Numbered from the stretch's first letter, positions 8,964 to 17,783 are shown. The stretch: 64,000 nucleotides of DNA from DASVUC01 sp036387255 (GCA_036387255.1 DASVUC010000311.1:1-64000); one strand, 5' to 3'. Notes: generated from the letters alone by a model not told the origin. Program-made: numbers and translations.

Positions 8964-8980
8964 CAACGGAACCCCTGCCA

Positions 8981-9616
8981 CTAGGCGCGCACAGTCCGCA
9001 GCCGCAGCATCTCCCCCACCAGCGCCGCCGTCGTCTTCAGATTTGGTGTGAGCTGCTTAGACCGATCGAGCAGATGCTCCGCGTCGACGCGGCGCTCGCC
9101 CAGGGCCATGAGGGCGGAGATGGCGTCTTCTTCAATGGGTGATCGAGCGCTGTGCGCGCCAATCGCCATGGTCGCGCCCACGGCTGCGGTGGCGAACTCC
9201 TGCACTTTACCCGCCAGCTCGGCGACGATCTGCTCGGCGGTGCGCTTGCCGATCTCCGGAAGCTGAACCAGGAAGCGCGTGTCCTTGGATTCGATCGCCT
9301 GCGCGATCTCCCCTGTCGGCAGCGCCAGCGCCCGCAGCGCCTTGCGCGGACCGATACCTTTCACGGTGATGAACTTCTCGAAAAATCTCTTGTCCTCGCG
9401 TCGCAGAAAAGCGATCAAGCGGGGCTCGATCGCGCCGCCACTCGCGTCGCCTTGCAGGTAGAAGATGGTGTGAAAGGTCATCTCCTCGCCCACGCCCGCC
9501 TGGAGGAGCTGAACGTCGGCCGCCGACACCCAAAGCTCGTACACCATCGGCCCGGACTGCACGTAGATCCGGTCTTCCGCAACATCCGTGAGCGTTCCCG
9601 AGAGCGAGGCAATCAT
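8981..9616 (-). CDS. ruvA: Holliday junction-binding protein RuvA
   Basis: The protein has 211 residues and forms the tetramer that holds the four-way junction for RuvB. It starts MIASLSGTLTDVAEDRIYV (OB-fold domain I). The helix-hairpin-helix segments FITVKGIGPRKALRALAL and LVQLPEIGKRTAEQIVAEL (domain II) follow, and domain III is the C-terminal helical part ending ALVGEMLRLRTVRA. The start lies 5 bp after the ruvC stop, so the two are surely co-transcribed. Confidence 0.95.
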   Translation of the reverse strand: MIASLSGTLTDVAEDRIYVQSGPMVYELWVSAADVQLLQAGVGEEMTFHTIFYLQGDASGGAIEPRLIAFLRREDKRFFEKFITVKGIGPRKALRALALPTGEIAQAIESKDTRFLVQLPEIGKRTAEQIVAELAGKVQEFATAAVGATMAIGAHSARSPIEEDAISALMALGERRVDAEHLLDRSKQLTPNLKTTAALVGEMLRLRTVRA

Positions 9617-9621
9617 GTGCG

Positions 9622-10185
9622 TTAACCCTTTTTCGCCAGCAACGATTGTAGGCTGTTGTTAGGGAAATGTCTGCGCGTGCGCTTTGGCATTTTCTCCGGA
9701 AAATGGCCGCTTTCGTGCATCATCCGCCCGCAGCACAGGGCAACGGCAAGGGCGTCCGCCACGTCGGGAGGCTCCGGGGGCTCGGCCAGGTTCCACTGGT
9801 GCTGGATCGCGCGCTGCATCTGCCCTTTACCCGCATGGCCGAAGCCAGTGAGCGACTGCTTAATTCGATTCGCGGCGAACTCCTGCACCTTGAGATGATT
9901 GCGCTGCGCCACAAGCAGGATCACGCCGCGGGCGTGCCCCATGAGGATCGCGGTGCGCGGGTGGCCGTAGTGGGAATAGAGCTGCTCGATGGCGCACATC
10001 TCGGGCTTGTGCTCGAGGATGATCTCCTGGAGCTCGCGTTCCAGTTCGACCAGGCGCGCGGGGATGTCGGTCTTGGTGTTCAGTCGAATCACACCTGCAT
10101 CGACCAACTTGGGCCGCATCGGCGCGTAATCGATGACGCCGTAGCCGGTGAGCTGCAAGCCAGGATCGATCCCAAGGATGCGCAA
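9622..10185 (-). CDS. ruvC: Holliday junction resolvase RuvC
   Basis: This is the endonuclease that cuts Holliday junctions. Catalytic acidic residues are visible in ILGIDPG, the IEQLYSHYGHP segment and PPDVADALAVALC. I place the start at the TTG at 10185 (LRILGIDPG), which matches the normal RuvC N-terminus and has GGAG 5 nt upstream. A longer frame back to TTG 10218 (MELGTFPFGAS) is open, but that extension is encoded by the flanking 36-bp repeat. The C-terminal tail after the catalytic core is slightly long. ruvA follows after 5 bp. Confidence 0.93.
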   Translation of the reverse strand: MRILGIDPGLQLTGYGVIDYAPMRPKLVDAGVIRLNTKTDIPARLVELERELQEIILEHKPEMCAIEQLYSHYGHPRTAILMGHARGVILLVAQRNHLKVQEFAANRIKQSLTGFGHAGKGQMQRAIQHQWNLAEPPEPPDVADALAVALCCGRMMHESGHFPEKMPKRTRRHFPNNSLQSLLAKKG

Positions 10186-10187
10186 GG

Positions 10188-10223
10188 AAGCTCCAAACGG
10201 AAAAGTTCCAAGCTCCAAATAAT
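10188..10223. repeat. Left 36-bp inverted repeat of an inserted cassette
   Basis: This repeat reads AAGCTCCAAACGG... and is the reverse complement, with about five mismatches, of 10637-10672. Together they flank the broken four-helix-bundle gene and overlap the ruvC ribosome-binding site. Confidence 0.8.
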
Positions 10224-10257
10224 AAGAGCAAGAAGGAAAGAAGAAACAGTCTGCGCT

Positions 10258-10629
10258 TCAGCGGCTTTCGGAGTCACGGATGATGGCGTTAAGGATCAGC
10301 AGCAGTTCTGTCGCCTCCTGAGTGAGCTCCTCGCGCTTCTTCTCATTTGAGTCGTGCTGACCTACATCGAGCAGCCTGAGGAAGAACCGTTATTCCTTAG
10401 CTTCACGACGACTGATCTTCGACCGCAGGAGGAAGTCCTTCTTGCTAAGACCCTCATTGGCTTCAATGTAATTAGCACCAATAGCGCCTGACGCTCGAAC
10501 CAACTGACGCCCATCCTCCTGATTCGCAATTGTCCGCGGGATCATCTTGAGGAACTTCCGAACATCTTGCGCAAAGAGCAGCGCCCGCTCCTCCAAGTCA
10601 TACGGCTTCCTCCTTTCCTCTTCTTCCAT
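10258..10629 (-). pseudogene. Four-helix-bundle protein (23S rRNA intervening-sequence protein type) with internal stop
   Basis: The frame from ATG 10629 (MEEEERRKPYDLEERALLF) through RASGAIGANYIEANEGLSKK and KISRREAKE matches the TIGR02436 four-helix-bundle family. A TAA at 10390-10392 stops it. The same frame then continues as RFFLRLLDVGQ ... QEATELLLILNAI and ends at TGA 10258, exactly as the rest of the family does (EAKE-x-RYWLRLLDV). A single point mutation from a sense codon therefore explains the loss. The full protein would be about 122 residues. The gene is flanked by inverted repeats and sits between cysS and ruvC. Confidence 0.85.
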
Positions 10630-10636
10630 TTTCCCC

Positions 10637-10672
10637 TTTATTTGGAGCTTGGAATTTGTTTGTTTGGAGCTT
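10637..10672. repeat. Right 36-bp inverted repeat of an inserted cassette
   Basis: This repeat reads TTTATTTGGAGCTTGGAA ... TTTGGAGCTT and is the partner of 10188-10223. Its inner end reaches the cysS stop codon at 10671-10673. Confidence 0.8.
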
Positions 10673-12179
10673 ACTCCTTGCGCCAAACCGTCCCCTCCGC
10701 ACGATCTTCCAGCGTAATGCCCAACTCCGCCAAGCCTTTGCGGATGCCATCGGCGGTGGCGAAGTTCTTGCTCGCCCGCGCCTCCGCGCGGATCTTGATG
10801 AACAGCGCCATGAGCTGATCGGTGAGTCCGGATTCCGGCGCCGCCTGCTTCTGCAATTCCGGCCGGAACATGCCCAGAATGGATCCGCTCTTCTTCAGCG
10901 ACTGGCAGGCCGCCACCACCGCTTCGGTCAGCTCCGGCTGTTTGTTCTGCTCGATGTTGTGGCGCTCGATGAAGGAGTTGATCTCGCCCGCCAGCTCGTG
11001 CATCACGCCGATCGCGCCGGCGGTATTGAAGTCGTCGTCCATCATCTCGAGGAACTTCATCCGCAGCCCAAGCACCGCCCGGGCAAACTCCGCGTGATCC
11101 GTATCCAGCAGCTTGCCTGCAACGCGATCCATATCCGGCGCGTCCTTAACCGCCTGCCCCGCCGTCACGCGATCCATTCGCTCAAACAAGCGGCCGAAAA
11201 CGCTCAGCCCCTTCTTCGCCGCCACCAGCACATCGTCCGAAAAATCGATCGGGCTCCGATAGTGCGTGTTGAGCAGGAGGTACCGGAGCAGTTCGCCGCC
11301 GTTGTCTTTGACGAACTGCCGGGGATCGATCACGTTTCCCAGGCTCTTCGACTGCTTCTCCATCTTCCACTCGCCCGAGGCGCTCTTGGTCTTCATGCGC
11401 GTCAGGCCGTTGTGCATCCAGAATTTGGCGAAGGGTTTGCCGGTGGCGCACTCGCTTTGGGCCAGCTCGTTTTCGTGATGCGGAAAGAGCAGATCCATCC
11501 CGCCGCCGTGCATGTCGAAGGTTTCGCCCAAATACTTGGTGCTCATCGCGGAGCATTCGATGTGCCAGCCGGGACGACCGGGGCCCCAGGGAGAATCCCA
11601 CGCGGGTTCGCCGGCCTTAGCGCTCTTCCACAGGGCGAAGTCGGCGGGATTTCGCTTGCCCGCACCTTCGAGCGTGCGCAGGCCGCTCTCCTGCTCTTCC
11701 ACTTTGCGCCGCGAGAGCTTGCCGTAATCGTTGTCGCTGGTGACGTCGAACCAGACGTTGCCGTCGGCGACGTACGCGTTGTTTTGCGCGATCAGCTTCT
11801 CGCACATCGCGATGATCTCGCCGATGTGCTCAGACGCCTTGGGAAAGCGATCGATCGTGTCGACGCCGAGCAGGTGCAGGCACTCCATGTACTCGCGCGT
11901 GTATTTCTCGGCGATCTCCTGCACGCTCACTTTTTCTTCTGTTGCCGACTGAATGAGCTTATCTTCCACGTCGGTGATGTTGACCACCCACGTGACGTCG
12001 TAACCCTTGAACACGAGGTAGCGCTTGATGGCGTCAAAGATCACCGGGCCCACCATGTGGCCGATATGCGGCGACTTGTAGACTGTGGGCCCGCAGAGAT
12101 AGATGCCCACTTTTCCCGGCCGAACCGGTTCAAAAATCTCTTTTTGCTTGGTCAGGGTGTTGTAAACGCGAAGGCTCAT
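10671..12179 (-). CDS. cysS: Cysteinyl-tRNA synthetase
   Basis: This class I synthetase charges tRNA-Cys. Visible are LCGPTVYKSPHIGHMVGPV with the HIGH motif and the first zinc cysteine, the zinc-site segment GWHIECSAMSTKYLG with HxxEC, and the KMSKS equivalent KQSKSLGN. The anticodon-binding C-terminal helices end WRKE. The length of 502 residues is a little above the usual 460. The gene is 48 bp downstream of ispF on the same strand. Its stop codon lies at the edge of the 36-bp inverted repeat. Confidence 0.96.
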   Translation of the reverse strand: MSLRVYNTLTKQKEIFEPVRPGKVGIYLCGPTVYKSPHIGHMVGPVIFDAIKRYLVFKGYDVTWVVNITDVEDKLIQSATEEKVSVQEIAEKYTREYMECLHLLGVDTIDRFPKASEHIGEIIAMCEKLIAQNNAYVADGNVWFDVTSDNDYGKLSRRKVEEQESGLRTLEGAGKRNPADFALWKSAKAGEPAWDSPWGPGRPGWHIECSAMSTKYLGETFDMHGGGMDLLFPHHENELAQSECATGKPFAKFWMHNGLTRMKTKSASGEWKMEKQSKSLGNVIDPRQFVKDNGGELLRYLLLNTHYRSPIDFSDDVLVAAKKGLSVFGRLFERMDRVTAGQAVKDAPDMDRVAGKLLDTDHAEFARAVLGLRMKFLEMMDDDFNTAGAIGVMHELAGEINSFIERHNIEQNKQPELTEAVVAACQSLKKSGSILGMFRPELQKQAAPESGLTDQLMALFIKIRAEARASKNFATADGIRKGLAELGITLEDRAEGTVWRKE

Positions 12180-12227
12180 TCGTCACTACATCAAAGGCCA
12201 GACGTGGCCCCCATTCCAGCACACGTT

Positions 12228-12701
12228 TTACTGCCGCCGCTGGATCAACACAACCGCATGTGCGGCAATCGCCTCGCCGCGACCGACGGCGTCGCAGCCT
12301 TCATTCGTTCCCGCCTTCACGTTGATTTCACAATCCATGAGCGACTTCAAATGCGCGACCATCTTCGGCTTGAACGATTTAATGCGCGGCCTCTCCGCCA
12401 TGATGGTGACGTCGGCGTTGACGACCGCCCACCCCTCCGCGCGCAAATCCGCCATCACCTTCTCCAGAAATTGTGAACTCGCCGCGCCCTTCCATGCGGC
12501 ATCCGTGTCCGGAAAGTGCTCCCCAATATCCCCCCGCCCCACCGCTCCCAGCAGCGCATCCACCAGCGCATGGATCACCACGTCCCCATCCGAATGCGCC
12601 ACGGGACTCATGCCCTCGGCAACAACCACTCCGCCAAGCAGCAAGTGCCCGCCTTGTTGCAGCCGGTGAATGTCAAACCCATGCCCAACACGCAGCGCCA
12701 C
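12228..12701 (-). CDS. ispF: 2-C-methyl-D-erythritol 2,4-cyclodiphosphate synthase
   Basis: The protein has 157 residues, the usual length. This MEP-pathway enzyme makes the cyclic diphosphate intermediate of isoprenoids. The metal-binding GFDIHR motif at residues 8-13, the HSDGDVVIHALVDALLGA segment, the FPDTD loop and the C-terminal KAGTNEG(C)DAVGRGE signature are all present. The start is 4 bp after the response regulator stop, so the genes are co-transcribed. The pairing with a regulator gene is positional only. Confidence 0.95.
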   Translation of the reverse strand: MALRVGHGFDIHRLQQGGHLLLGGVVVAEGMSPVAHSDGDVVIHALVDALLGAVGRGDIGEHFPDTDAAWKGAASSQFLEKVMADLRAEGWAVVNADVTIMAERPRIKSFKPKMVAHLKSLMDCEINVKAGTNEGCDAVGRGEAIAAHAVVLIQRRQ

Positions 12702-12705
12702 GGTG

Positions 12706-14082
12706 CTACTCCGTCAGCTCGTACTCTTTAATCTTCCGGTACAACGTCCGCTCCCCGATGCCGAGGATCTTCGCGGCTTGTTCCCGATTGCCGTTGACCA
12801 TCTTCAGGGTGTTGCGGATGAGTTCTTTCTCCGCCTGCTCGATGGAGATACCGACAAGGTTGTTCATCCCGCCGGTGGAGGTGGCCCGCTCGGGCCGGAT
12901 TTCCCGCGGTAACTGATCCACCGTCAACTGCGGCCCATTCGCCATCACGACCATGTTCTCGATGACGTTCCGCAGCTGCCGAACGTTCCCGGGCCAGTGG
13001 TAGCTCATTAGAAGTTGCTGCGCTTCGGGCTGCAGGCCGCTGATCTCCTTGTTATATCGCTCACTCGCCTGCTTCATGAAGTAGTGAATCAGCAGCGGGA
13101 TATCTTCGCGCCTTTCGCGCAAAGGCGCCAGCAGGATCGTGGCGCCTTTGATGCGGAAGAACAGATCTTCGCGGAACTTCTTTTCCGCCACGAACTCGTC
13201 GAGATCGCGGTTCGTCGCACTGATCAGCCGCACATTCACCTGAACCGGCTCATTGGAGCCAAGCCGCACCACCTCACCATTCTCCAGCACGCGCAGCAGC
13301 TTTGCCTGCATGGCCTGCGGCATATCCCCGATTTCGTCCATAAACAGCGTGCCGCCATCAGCATGTTCGAAGCGTCCCTCGCGCTCCGTCTGCGCACCGG
13401 TGAAGGCGCCGCGGACGTGGCCAAAGAGTTCATCTTCCAGGATCGACTCGCTCAATCCAGCGCAATTCAGCGCCACAAGGCGCTGTTTGCGGCGGCGCGA
13501 GTTGTTGTGAATCGCACGCGCAACGAGCTCTTTTCCCGTCCCGCTTTCTCCCATCACCAGCACCGGGATGTCCGACTGCGCCACCTGCCGGGCCGTCCGC
13601 ACCACCTGCTGCATCGACGCGCTGGCCGCGATGATGCCTTCGAACCCCGCCTGATTTTCAACCTGTTCCTGAAGCGCCTGATTCTGCTTTTGCAGCGCCG
13701 CTCGCTCCGCCGCGCGATTCACCTGCGCCCGGAAATACTCCAGATCCAGCGGCTTCTCGATGTAGTCGTACGCCCCCTCGTTCAGCGCCTGCTTGCACGT
13801 CGGAATATCCGCATGAGCGGTCACCAGTATCACCGGCGGCTGCGGGCTTTTCTCATGCGTCAGGTGCAGCACCTCCAGCCCGTCCCGCCGGCCTTCCATC
13901 ACCAGGTCTGTAATGACAACGTCGTATTCCTTCTTCTCCAGCCGCGACCGCGCCTCGTTCAAGCTGTAGGTCACATCGCAGCGATGTCCCAGGCGGCTGA
14001 GCGCCTCACACATCACCTGCGCATGCTCGCGCTCATCATCCACCACGAGGATGTTGGATTTCTTGATCTCCGCATCGGACAT
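12706..14082 (-). CDS. NtrC-family sigma-54-dependent response regulator
   Basis: Domain order is receiver (residues about 10-125; ILVVDDERE and phospho-acceptor Asp in VVITDLVMEG), AAA+ sigma-54 activator (Walker A GESGTGKE, the GAFTGA loop in HVRGAFTGAQTEREG, Walker B GGTLFMDEIGDMP), and a Fis-type helix-turn-helix at the C-terminus (REQAAKILGIGERTLYRKIK). The 458-residue length is typical. It should activate sigma-54 promoters when phosphorylated. No histidine kinase gene is nearby, so the partner and regulon are unknown. It heads the regulator-ispF-cysS gene string. Confidence 0.93.
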   Translation of the reverse strand: MSDAEIKKSNILVVDDEREHAQVMCEALSRLGHRCDVTYSLNEARSRLEKKEYDVVITDLVMEGRRDGLEVLHLTHEKSPQPPVILVTAHADIPTCKQALNEGAYDYIEKPLDLEYFRAQVNRAAERAALQKQNQALQEQVENQAGFEGIIAASASMQQVVRTARQVAQSDIPVLVMGESGTGKELVARAIHNNSRRRKQRLVALNCAGLSESILEDELFGHVRGAFTGAQTEREGRFEHADGGTLFMDEIGDMPQAMQAKLLRVLENGEVVRLGSNEPVQVNVRLISATNRDLDEFVAEKKFREDLFFRIKGATILLAPLRERREDIPLLIHYFMKQASERYNKEISGLQPEAQQLLMSYHWPGNVRQLRNVIENMVVMANGPQLTVDQLPREIRPERATSTGGMNNLVGISIEQAEKELIRNTLKMVNGNREQAAKILGIGERTLYRKIKEYELTE

Positions 14083-14158
14083 AACCTTGAGATTCTATCC
14101 GCTTGCCCCGGCCGGGGCGACGCCTGCGGCGCGGCACAGGTGTTGCCTAGAATTGAGC

Positions 14159-15907
14159 GTGAGTCGCACCACGCTGATGCAGTTCGCGCAAGTGAACGAT
14201 TCCGCGGCGGCCACGACGAAAAAGCTTCAGAAACAGGCGATTCTGGCGGAGTATTTCCGCACGCTCACGGACGAGGACCTGCGACTGGCGGTTCGTTTCG
14301 TCGTGGGCTGGCCCAGCGGATTGCGGGGAGTGCGCGTCCTCAATGTGGGGTGGGCGCTGGTCAGCGCCGTCTCCGTTGAACTGCTCGGTCTCGATCCGCG
14401 AACTTATCACGACCTGGTGGTGAAGTCCGGTGAAATTGGTGAAGCGCTGTCGCGCGTGTGGAAAGCGGCTCCCACCGCGAACGAGCGCCCGGCGCCTCCG
14501 CCGCAGGATGTGGACGTGCTGACTTTGCACGAAATCGCCCGCTGCTTCGACGACCTCGCCGACACCGGCAACCAGGAGCGCAAACGCGAGATCCTTCGCG
14601 AGCTCTATTCCCGATGCATTCATCCGCGCGAAGCCGCTTATCTGTCGAAGATCATCTTCCGGGAGATGCGCACCGGCATTCAGGAAGGCGTTCTCCTCCT
14701 CGCACTCGCGCAAGCCTTCGAGCGCACTTTCGAAAAAGTCCAGCGCTGCCAGCTCCTCGTCGGCGATTTAGGGGAGGTCGCCGTGATGGCCAAGAACGAC
14801 GCCCTCTCCTGCGCCACGTTCCGTCTGTTCCATCCGATTCAGTTCATGCTGGCGACGGCGCAGGAGGATTCCGCCGAAGCCGCCGAGACGATGGCCGGCC
14901 GCACCTTCTACGCCGAAGACAAATTCGACGGCATCCGCGCGCAGGTCCATAAGCAAGGCGACCAGGTCGTGATCTACACGCGCACGATGGAACAGTGCGA
15001 AGCGAGCTATCCCGATGTGGTCGCGGCAGTGACAACGCTCCCCGGCGATTTCCTCATCGACGGCGAGATCGTGCCCTACGAGAACGGCTCCGTCCTCCCC
15101 TTCGCACACATCCAGCGACGTCTCGGGCGCAAGGTGCTCACGCCAAAGATCATCCGAGAGAATCCGCTCAAGTTAATCGCGTTTGATCTGCTGTATCAGG
15201 ATGGCCAGTTGCTGATGGACGAGCCGCTGCGCCAGCGCCGACAGCGGTTGGAGGCGCTCATCAATGCCGATCCCGCGTGCGGCGTTCTTCTCAGTCGCGC
15301 CGTGGAAGTTTCGCGGCAAGACGAGATCGATGCGTCCTTCTGCAACGCGCGCGACTGCCGCAATGAGGGCCTGATGCTCAAGGACCCGGACTCCCCCTCC
15401 TCACCCGGTCGGCGCGGGCAGAGTTGGCTGAAGCTGAAGACCCATCTGCCAACGCTCGACTGCGTCGTCACCGCAGCCGAGACAGGGCACGGCAAGCGTC
15501 GCAACTCGCTCAGCGATTACACCTTCGCCGTCTGGGATCGCGAGCCGACGGTGGAGGGTGCGCAGCTCGTCAACGTCGGCAAGGCGTACAGCGGCGTGAC
15601 CGATGCGGAGATCGCGCAGCTCACGGAGCTGTTCACGCAACTGACTGTTCAGCAGTACGGCCGCGTGCGACTGGTTGAGCCGAAGATCGTGCTGGAAATC
15701 GCGTGCGATCAGATCCAGAAATCCAACCGCCACAACAGCGGCTACGCGTTCCGCTTTCCCCGCATCAAGCGAATCCGCTGGGACAAACGCCCCGAGGATG
15801 CCGATCGGCTATCGCGCGTGATTGAGATCTATCAAAGCACGACTAATTTCGGCCGCGGTCAGGAGAAGCCGGCGAAGGTGGAGGAGCCGACGCTGTTTGA
15901 TCTTTGA
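14159..15907 (+). CDS. ATP-dependent DNA ligase
   Basis: The nucleotidyl-transferase motif EDKFDGIRAQVH places the AMP-accepting lysine at about residue 255. The later motifs DGEIVPYENG, LLYQDGQLL, NEGLMLKDPDSP and SWLKLKTHL complete the ligase core. A helical DNA-binding domain precedes it and an OB-fold follows. At 582 residues it resembles the larger bacterial/archaeal-like ATP ligases, not the short LigD or LigC kind. I choose GTG 14159 because a TAGAAT box at 14148-14153 predicts transcription starting right there; ATG 14177 is the alternative. Planctomycetota also have NAD-dependent LigA, so this is presumably a repair enzyme. Confidence 0.9.
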   Translation: MSRTTLMQFAQVNDSAAATTKKLQKQAILAEYFRTLTDEDLRLAVRFVVGWPSGLRGVRVLNVGWALVSAVSVELLGLDPRTYHDLVVKSGEIGEALSRVWKAAPTANERPAPPPQDVDVLTLHEIARCFDDLADTGNQERKREILRELYSRCIHPREAAYLSKIIFREMRTGIQEGVLLLALAQAFERTFEKVQRCQLLVGDLGEVAVMAKNDALSCATFRLFHPIQFMLATAQEDSAEAAETMAGRTFYAEDKFDGIRAQVHKQGDQVVIYTRTMEQCEASYPDVVAAVTTLPGDFLIDGEIVPYENGSVLPFAHIQRRLGRKVLTPKIIRENPLKLIAFDLLYQDGQLLMDEPLRQRRQRLEALINADPACGVLLSRAVEVSRQDEIDASFCNARDCRNEGLMLKDPDSPSSPGRRGQSWLKLKTHLPTLDCVVTAAETGHGKRRNSLSDYTFAVWDREPTVEGAQLVNVGKAYSGVTDAEIAQLTELFTQLTVQQYGRVRLVEPKIVLEIACDQIQKSNRHNSGYAFRFPRIKRIRWDKRPEDADRLSRVIEIYQSTTNFGRGQEKPAKVEEPTLFDL

Positions 15908-15913
15908 TTTCTG

Positions 15914-15949
15914 ATCTGAGATTTGAAATCTCAATCTCAAATCTCAGAT
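15914..15949. terminator. Hairpin between convergent genes
   Basis: ATCTGAGATTTGA and TCAAATCTCAGAT form a perfect 13-bp stem with a 10-nt loop between the ligase and the convergent coiled-coil gene. There is no clear T run, so it may be a dispersed repeat or a weak bidirectional terminator. Confidence 0.45.
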
Positions 15950-15967
15950 TAAACTTGAAGAAGAACC

Positions 15968-16321
15968 CTACGACGCCGCCCGGGTTTCAAAATCCTCTTC
16001 CTCTTCATGATGCCGATGACGTGACGGCAGCGTCACTTCGAGCTTAATGTTTTCCATCTGCTCGTCGTGCGGACTCGGCTGGGAAATCTGCGCCTTGAGG
16101 CGCAGCCGCGCGCGCTTGGCGGCCGAGAGCATCCGCTCGAACTCATCGTTGAGCTGCGTCTGCATCTGGTGGATTTCGTTTTCCAGCTTTTCGCGCTGCT
16201 CGAGCATCGCGTTGATCTGCTCGTCGATCCCCTGAATCATCACCGCCTGCGCGTACGCCTTCTGAAACATGGCAGCCAGGTGCGGCGCTCGACGGGGACC
16301 GGCCACGGTGTCATTGGCCAT
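15968..16321 (-). CDS. Small coiled-coil protein of unknown function
   Basis: The protein has 117 residues. The central part (about 20-85) is a strongly charged heptad-like helix (QINAMLEQREKLENEIHQMQ) expected to form a coiled coil. The C-terminus is rich in His, Glu and Arg. It has no signal peptide or membrane segment. I do not recognise the family. It lies between convergent ligase and co-directional gltA, and its upstream region is A/T-rich. Confidence 0.6.
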   Translation of the reverse strand: MANDTVAGPRRAPHLAAMFQKAYAQAVMIQGIDEQINAMLEQREKLENEIHQMQTQLNDEFERMLSAAKRARLRLKAQISQPSPHDEQMENIKLEVTLPSRHRHHEEEEDFETRAAS

Positions 16322-16465
16322 ACGGCTTCCTTTCCGAAAGATTCAAGACGCCAGCCCACCGGCGCCCATTCGCCCGCTCAGATCCATCTGATCCGGACAA
16401 TTTAATTATCCCATCTTATCAATGCGTTGCAAGACTTCACGCCGGTCCTGCGCGTTCCATTTTAC

Positions 16466-17626
16466 TTAGCTGCGCTGCTCGATCGGCACCGTCTTCAGTC
16501 CAAACGGTCCCACATAATCATCGGTGGGCCGGATGATGCGGTTGTTCTGGTGCTGCTCCATCACATGGGCTGACCAGCCCGCCGCCCGCGCGATGCCGAA
16601 CATCGGCGTGAACAGGTCCAGCGGAATGCCCATCGTGTAGTAAGCCGACGCGGAGAAGAAATCGACGTTCGGATCCTTGTCCTTCAGCTGCTTCACGATG
16701 GGGATGAGCCGCTCGCTCATCTCATACCACTTGGAGTTCCCTGCCGCCTCGCCAAGCTGCTTGCTCATCTTGCGAAGGAACGTCGCCCGCGGATCTAATG
16801 TGCGATACACGCGATGCCCGAAGCCCGGCACCTTCTGGTGATCGGCGAGCATCTGCCGAACCAGCTGCTCCGCCTTCTCCGGCGTCCCCGCCTCCAGCAG
16901 CAGCTCCATCACGTCCTGGTTCGCCCCGCCATGCAGAGGACCTTTAAGCGCCGCCAGCGCCGCGGTAATCGCCGCGTGCATATCCGCCAGCGTCGCCGCC
17001 GTCACCCGGGCTGCAAAGGTGCTCGCGTTCATCCCGTGTTCCGCGTGCAGCACCAGCGCCGCATCCAGCACGCGCGTGAGCGTGTCGTGAGGCTTGGCGC
17101 CATTGAGCATGTAAAGGAAGTTGCCCGCGATCGACAGCGACGGATCGGGAGCAACCGGCTCCGTACCATTGCGCAGACGATGGAACGCGCACACGATCGT
17201 CGGAAGCTGCGCCAGAATCCGAACCGCCTTGCGCCGGTCCGCAGCCAGCTCGTTGCTGCTGAGATCCGGATCCACACCGCCCAGAGCGCTGATGGCCGTT
17301 CGCATCACATCAATCGGCGGCGTCTGATGCGGAATGGTGCGCAGGAGCTTTTGCGCGAAGCCCGGCAGCGCCACGTTCGCCGCGATCTGCTGCTTCAGCT
17401 CATTCAGTTGCGCCCGTGTCGGCAGCTTCGCGTCCCATAGAAGGAATGCCGTCTCCTCAAAGCTCAGGTTCTCGACCAGGTCCCCGATCTCATACCCGCG
17501 ATGAACCAGCCGGCCCGCCTTGCCGTCGATAAAGCAGATCGCACTCTTGGCGGCGACGACCCCTTCCAGACCGGCGCCGGGCGCCTTCGATGCAGCAGCA
17601 GCGGGTGAAGACAAGGCCTGTGTCAT
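16466..17626 (-). CDS. gltA: Citrate synthase
   Basis: The enzyme condenses acetyl-CoA and oxaloacetate at the entry of the TCA cycle. The active-site histidines are in GPLHGGANQDVMELL and VPGFGHRVYRTLDPRA, the catalytic Asp is in DPNVDFFSASAYY, and SAHVMEQHQNNRIIRPTDDYVG is the usual C-terminal signature. The 386-residue length fits the short dimeric type. The N-terminal GLEGVVAAKSAICFIDGKAG is typical of the family. A sigma-70-like promoter lies about 90 bp upstream. Confidence 0.95.
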   Translation of the reverse strand: MTQALSSPAAAASKAPGAGLEGVVAAKSAICFIDGKAGRLVHRGYEIGDLVENLSFEETAFLLWDAKLPTRAQLNELKQQIAANVALPGFAQKLLRTIPHQTPPIDVMRTAISALGGVDPDLSSNELAADRRKAVRILAQLPTIVCAFHRLRNGTEPVAPDPSLSIAGNFLYMLNGAKPHDTLTRVLDAALVLHAEHGMNASTFAARVTAATLADMHAAITAALAALKGPLHGGANQDVMELLLEAGTPEKAEQLVRQMLADHQKVPGFGHRVYRTLDPRATFLRKMSKQLGEAAGNSKWYEMSERLIPIVKQLKDKDPNVDFFSASAYYTMGIPLDLFTPMFGIARAAGWSAHVMEQHQNNRIIRPTDDYVGPFGLKTVPIEQRS

Positions 17627-17716
17627 AGCTCCTCAAAAAGTGTGGGGACAACCTCCGCCCGGGAACCGACGAGCCTTGATGATCAAGGGGGTTAAGACGG
17701 AGCGAAAACGCCCCAA

Positions 17717-17744
17717 AGTATAGAGGGCGACGCGCGCTTTGCAA
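17717..17744 (-). promoter_or_regulatory. Sigma-70-like promoter for citrate synthase
   Basis: On the minus strand TTGCAA (17739-17744) is separated by 16 nt from TATACT (17717-17722), about 90 nt before the gltA start. Confidence 0.55.
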
Positions 17745-17783
17745 TTTCAGTGTTCGGCAGCGGAAGGATCCGACCTGGAGTCC

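Noticed and set aside
10637..10686. Extended N-terminus (MAQGVSSKQTNSKLQIKGK) for the four-helix-bundle gene
   Set aside because: These residues are encoded by the inverted repeat and the cysS end; the family begins near MEEEERRKPYDLEER.
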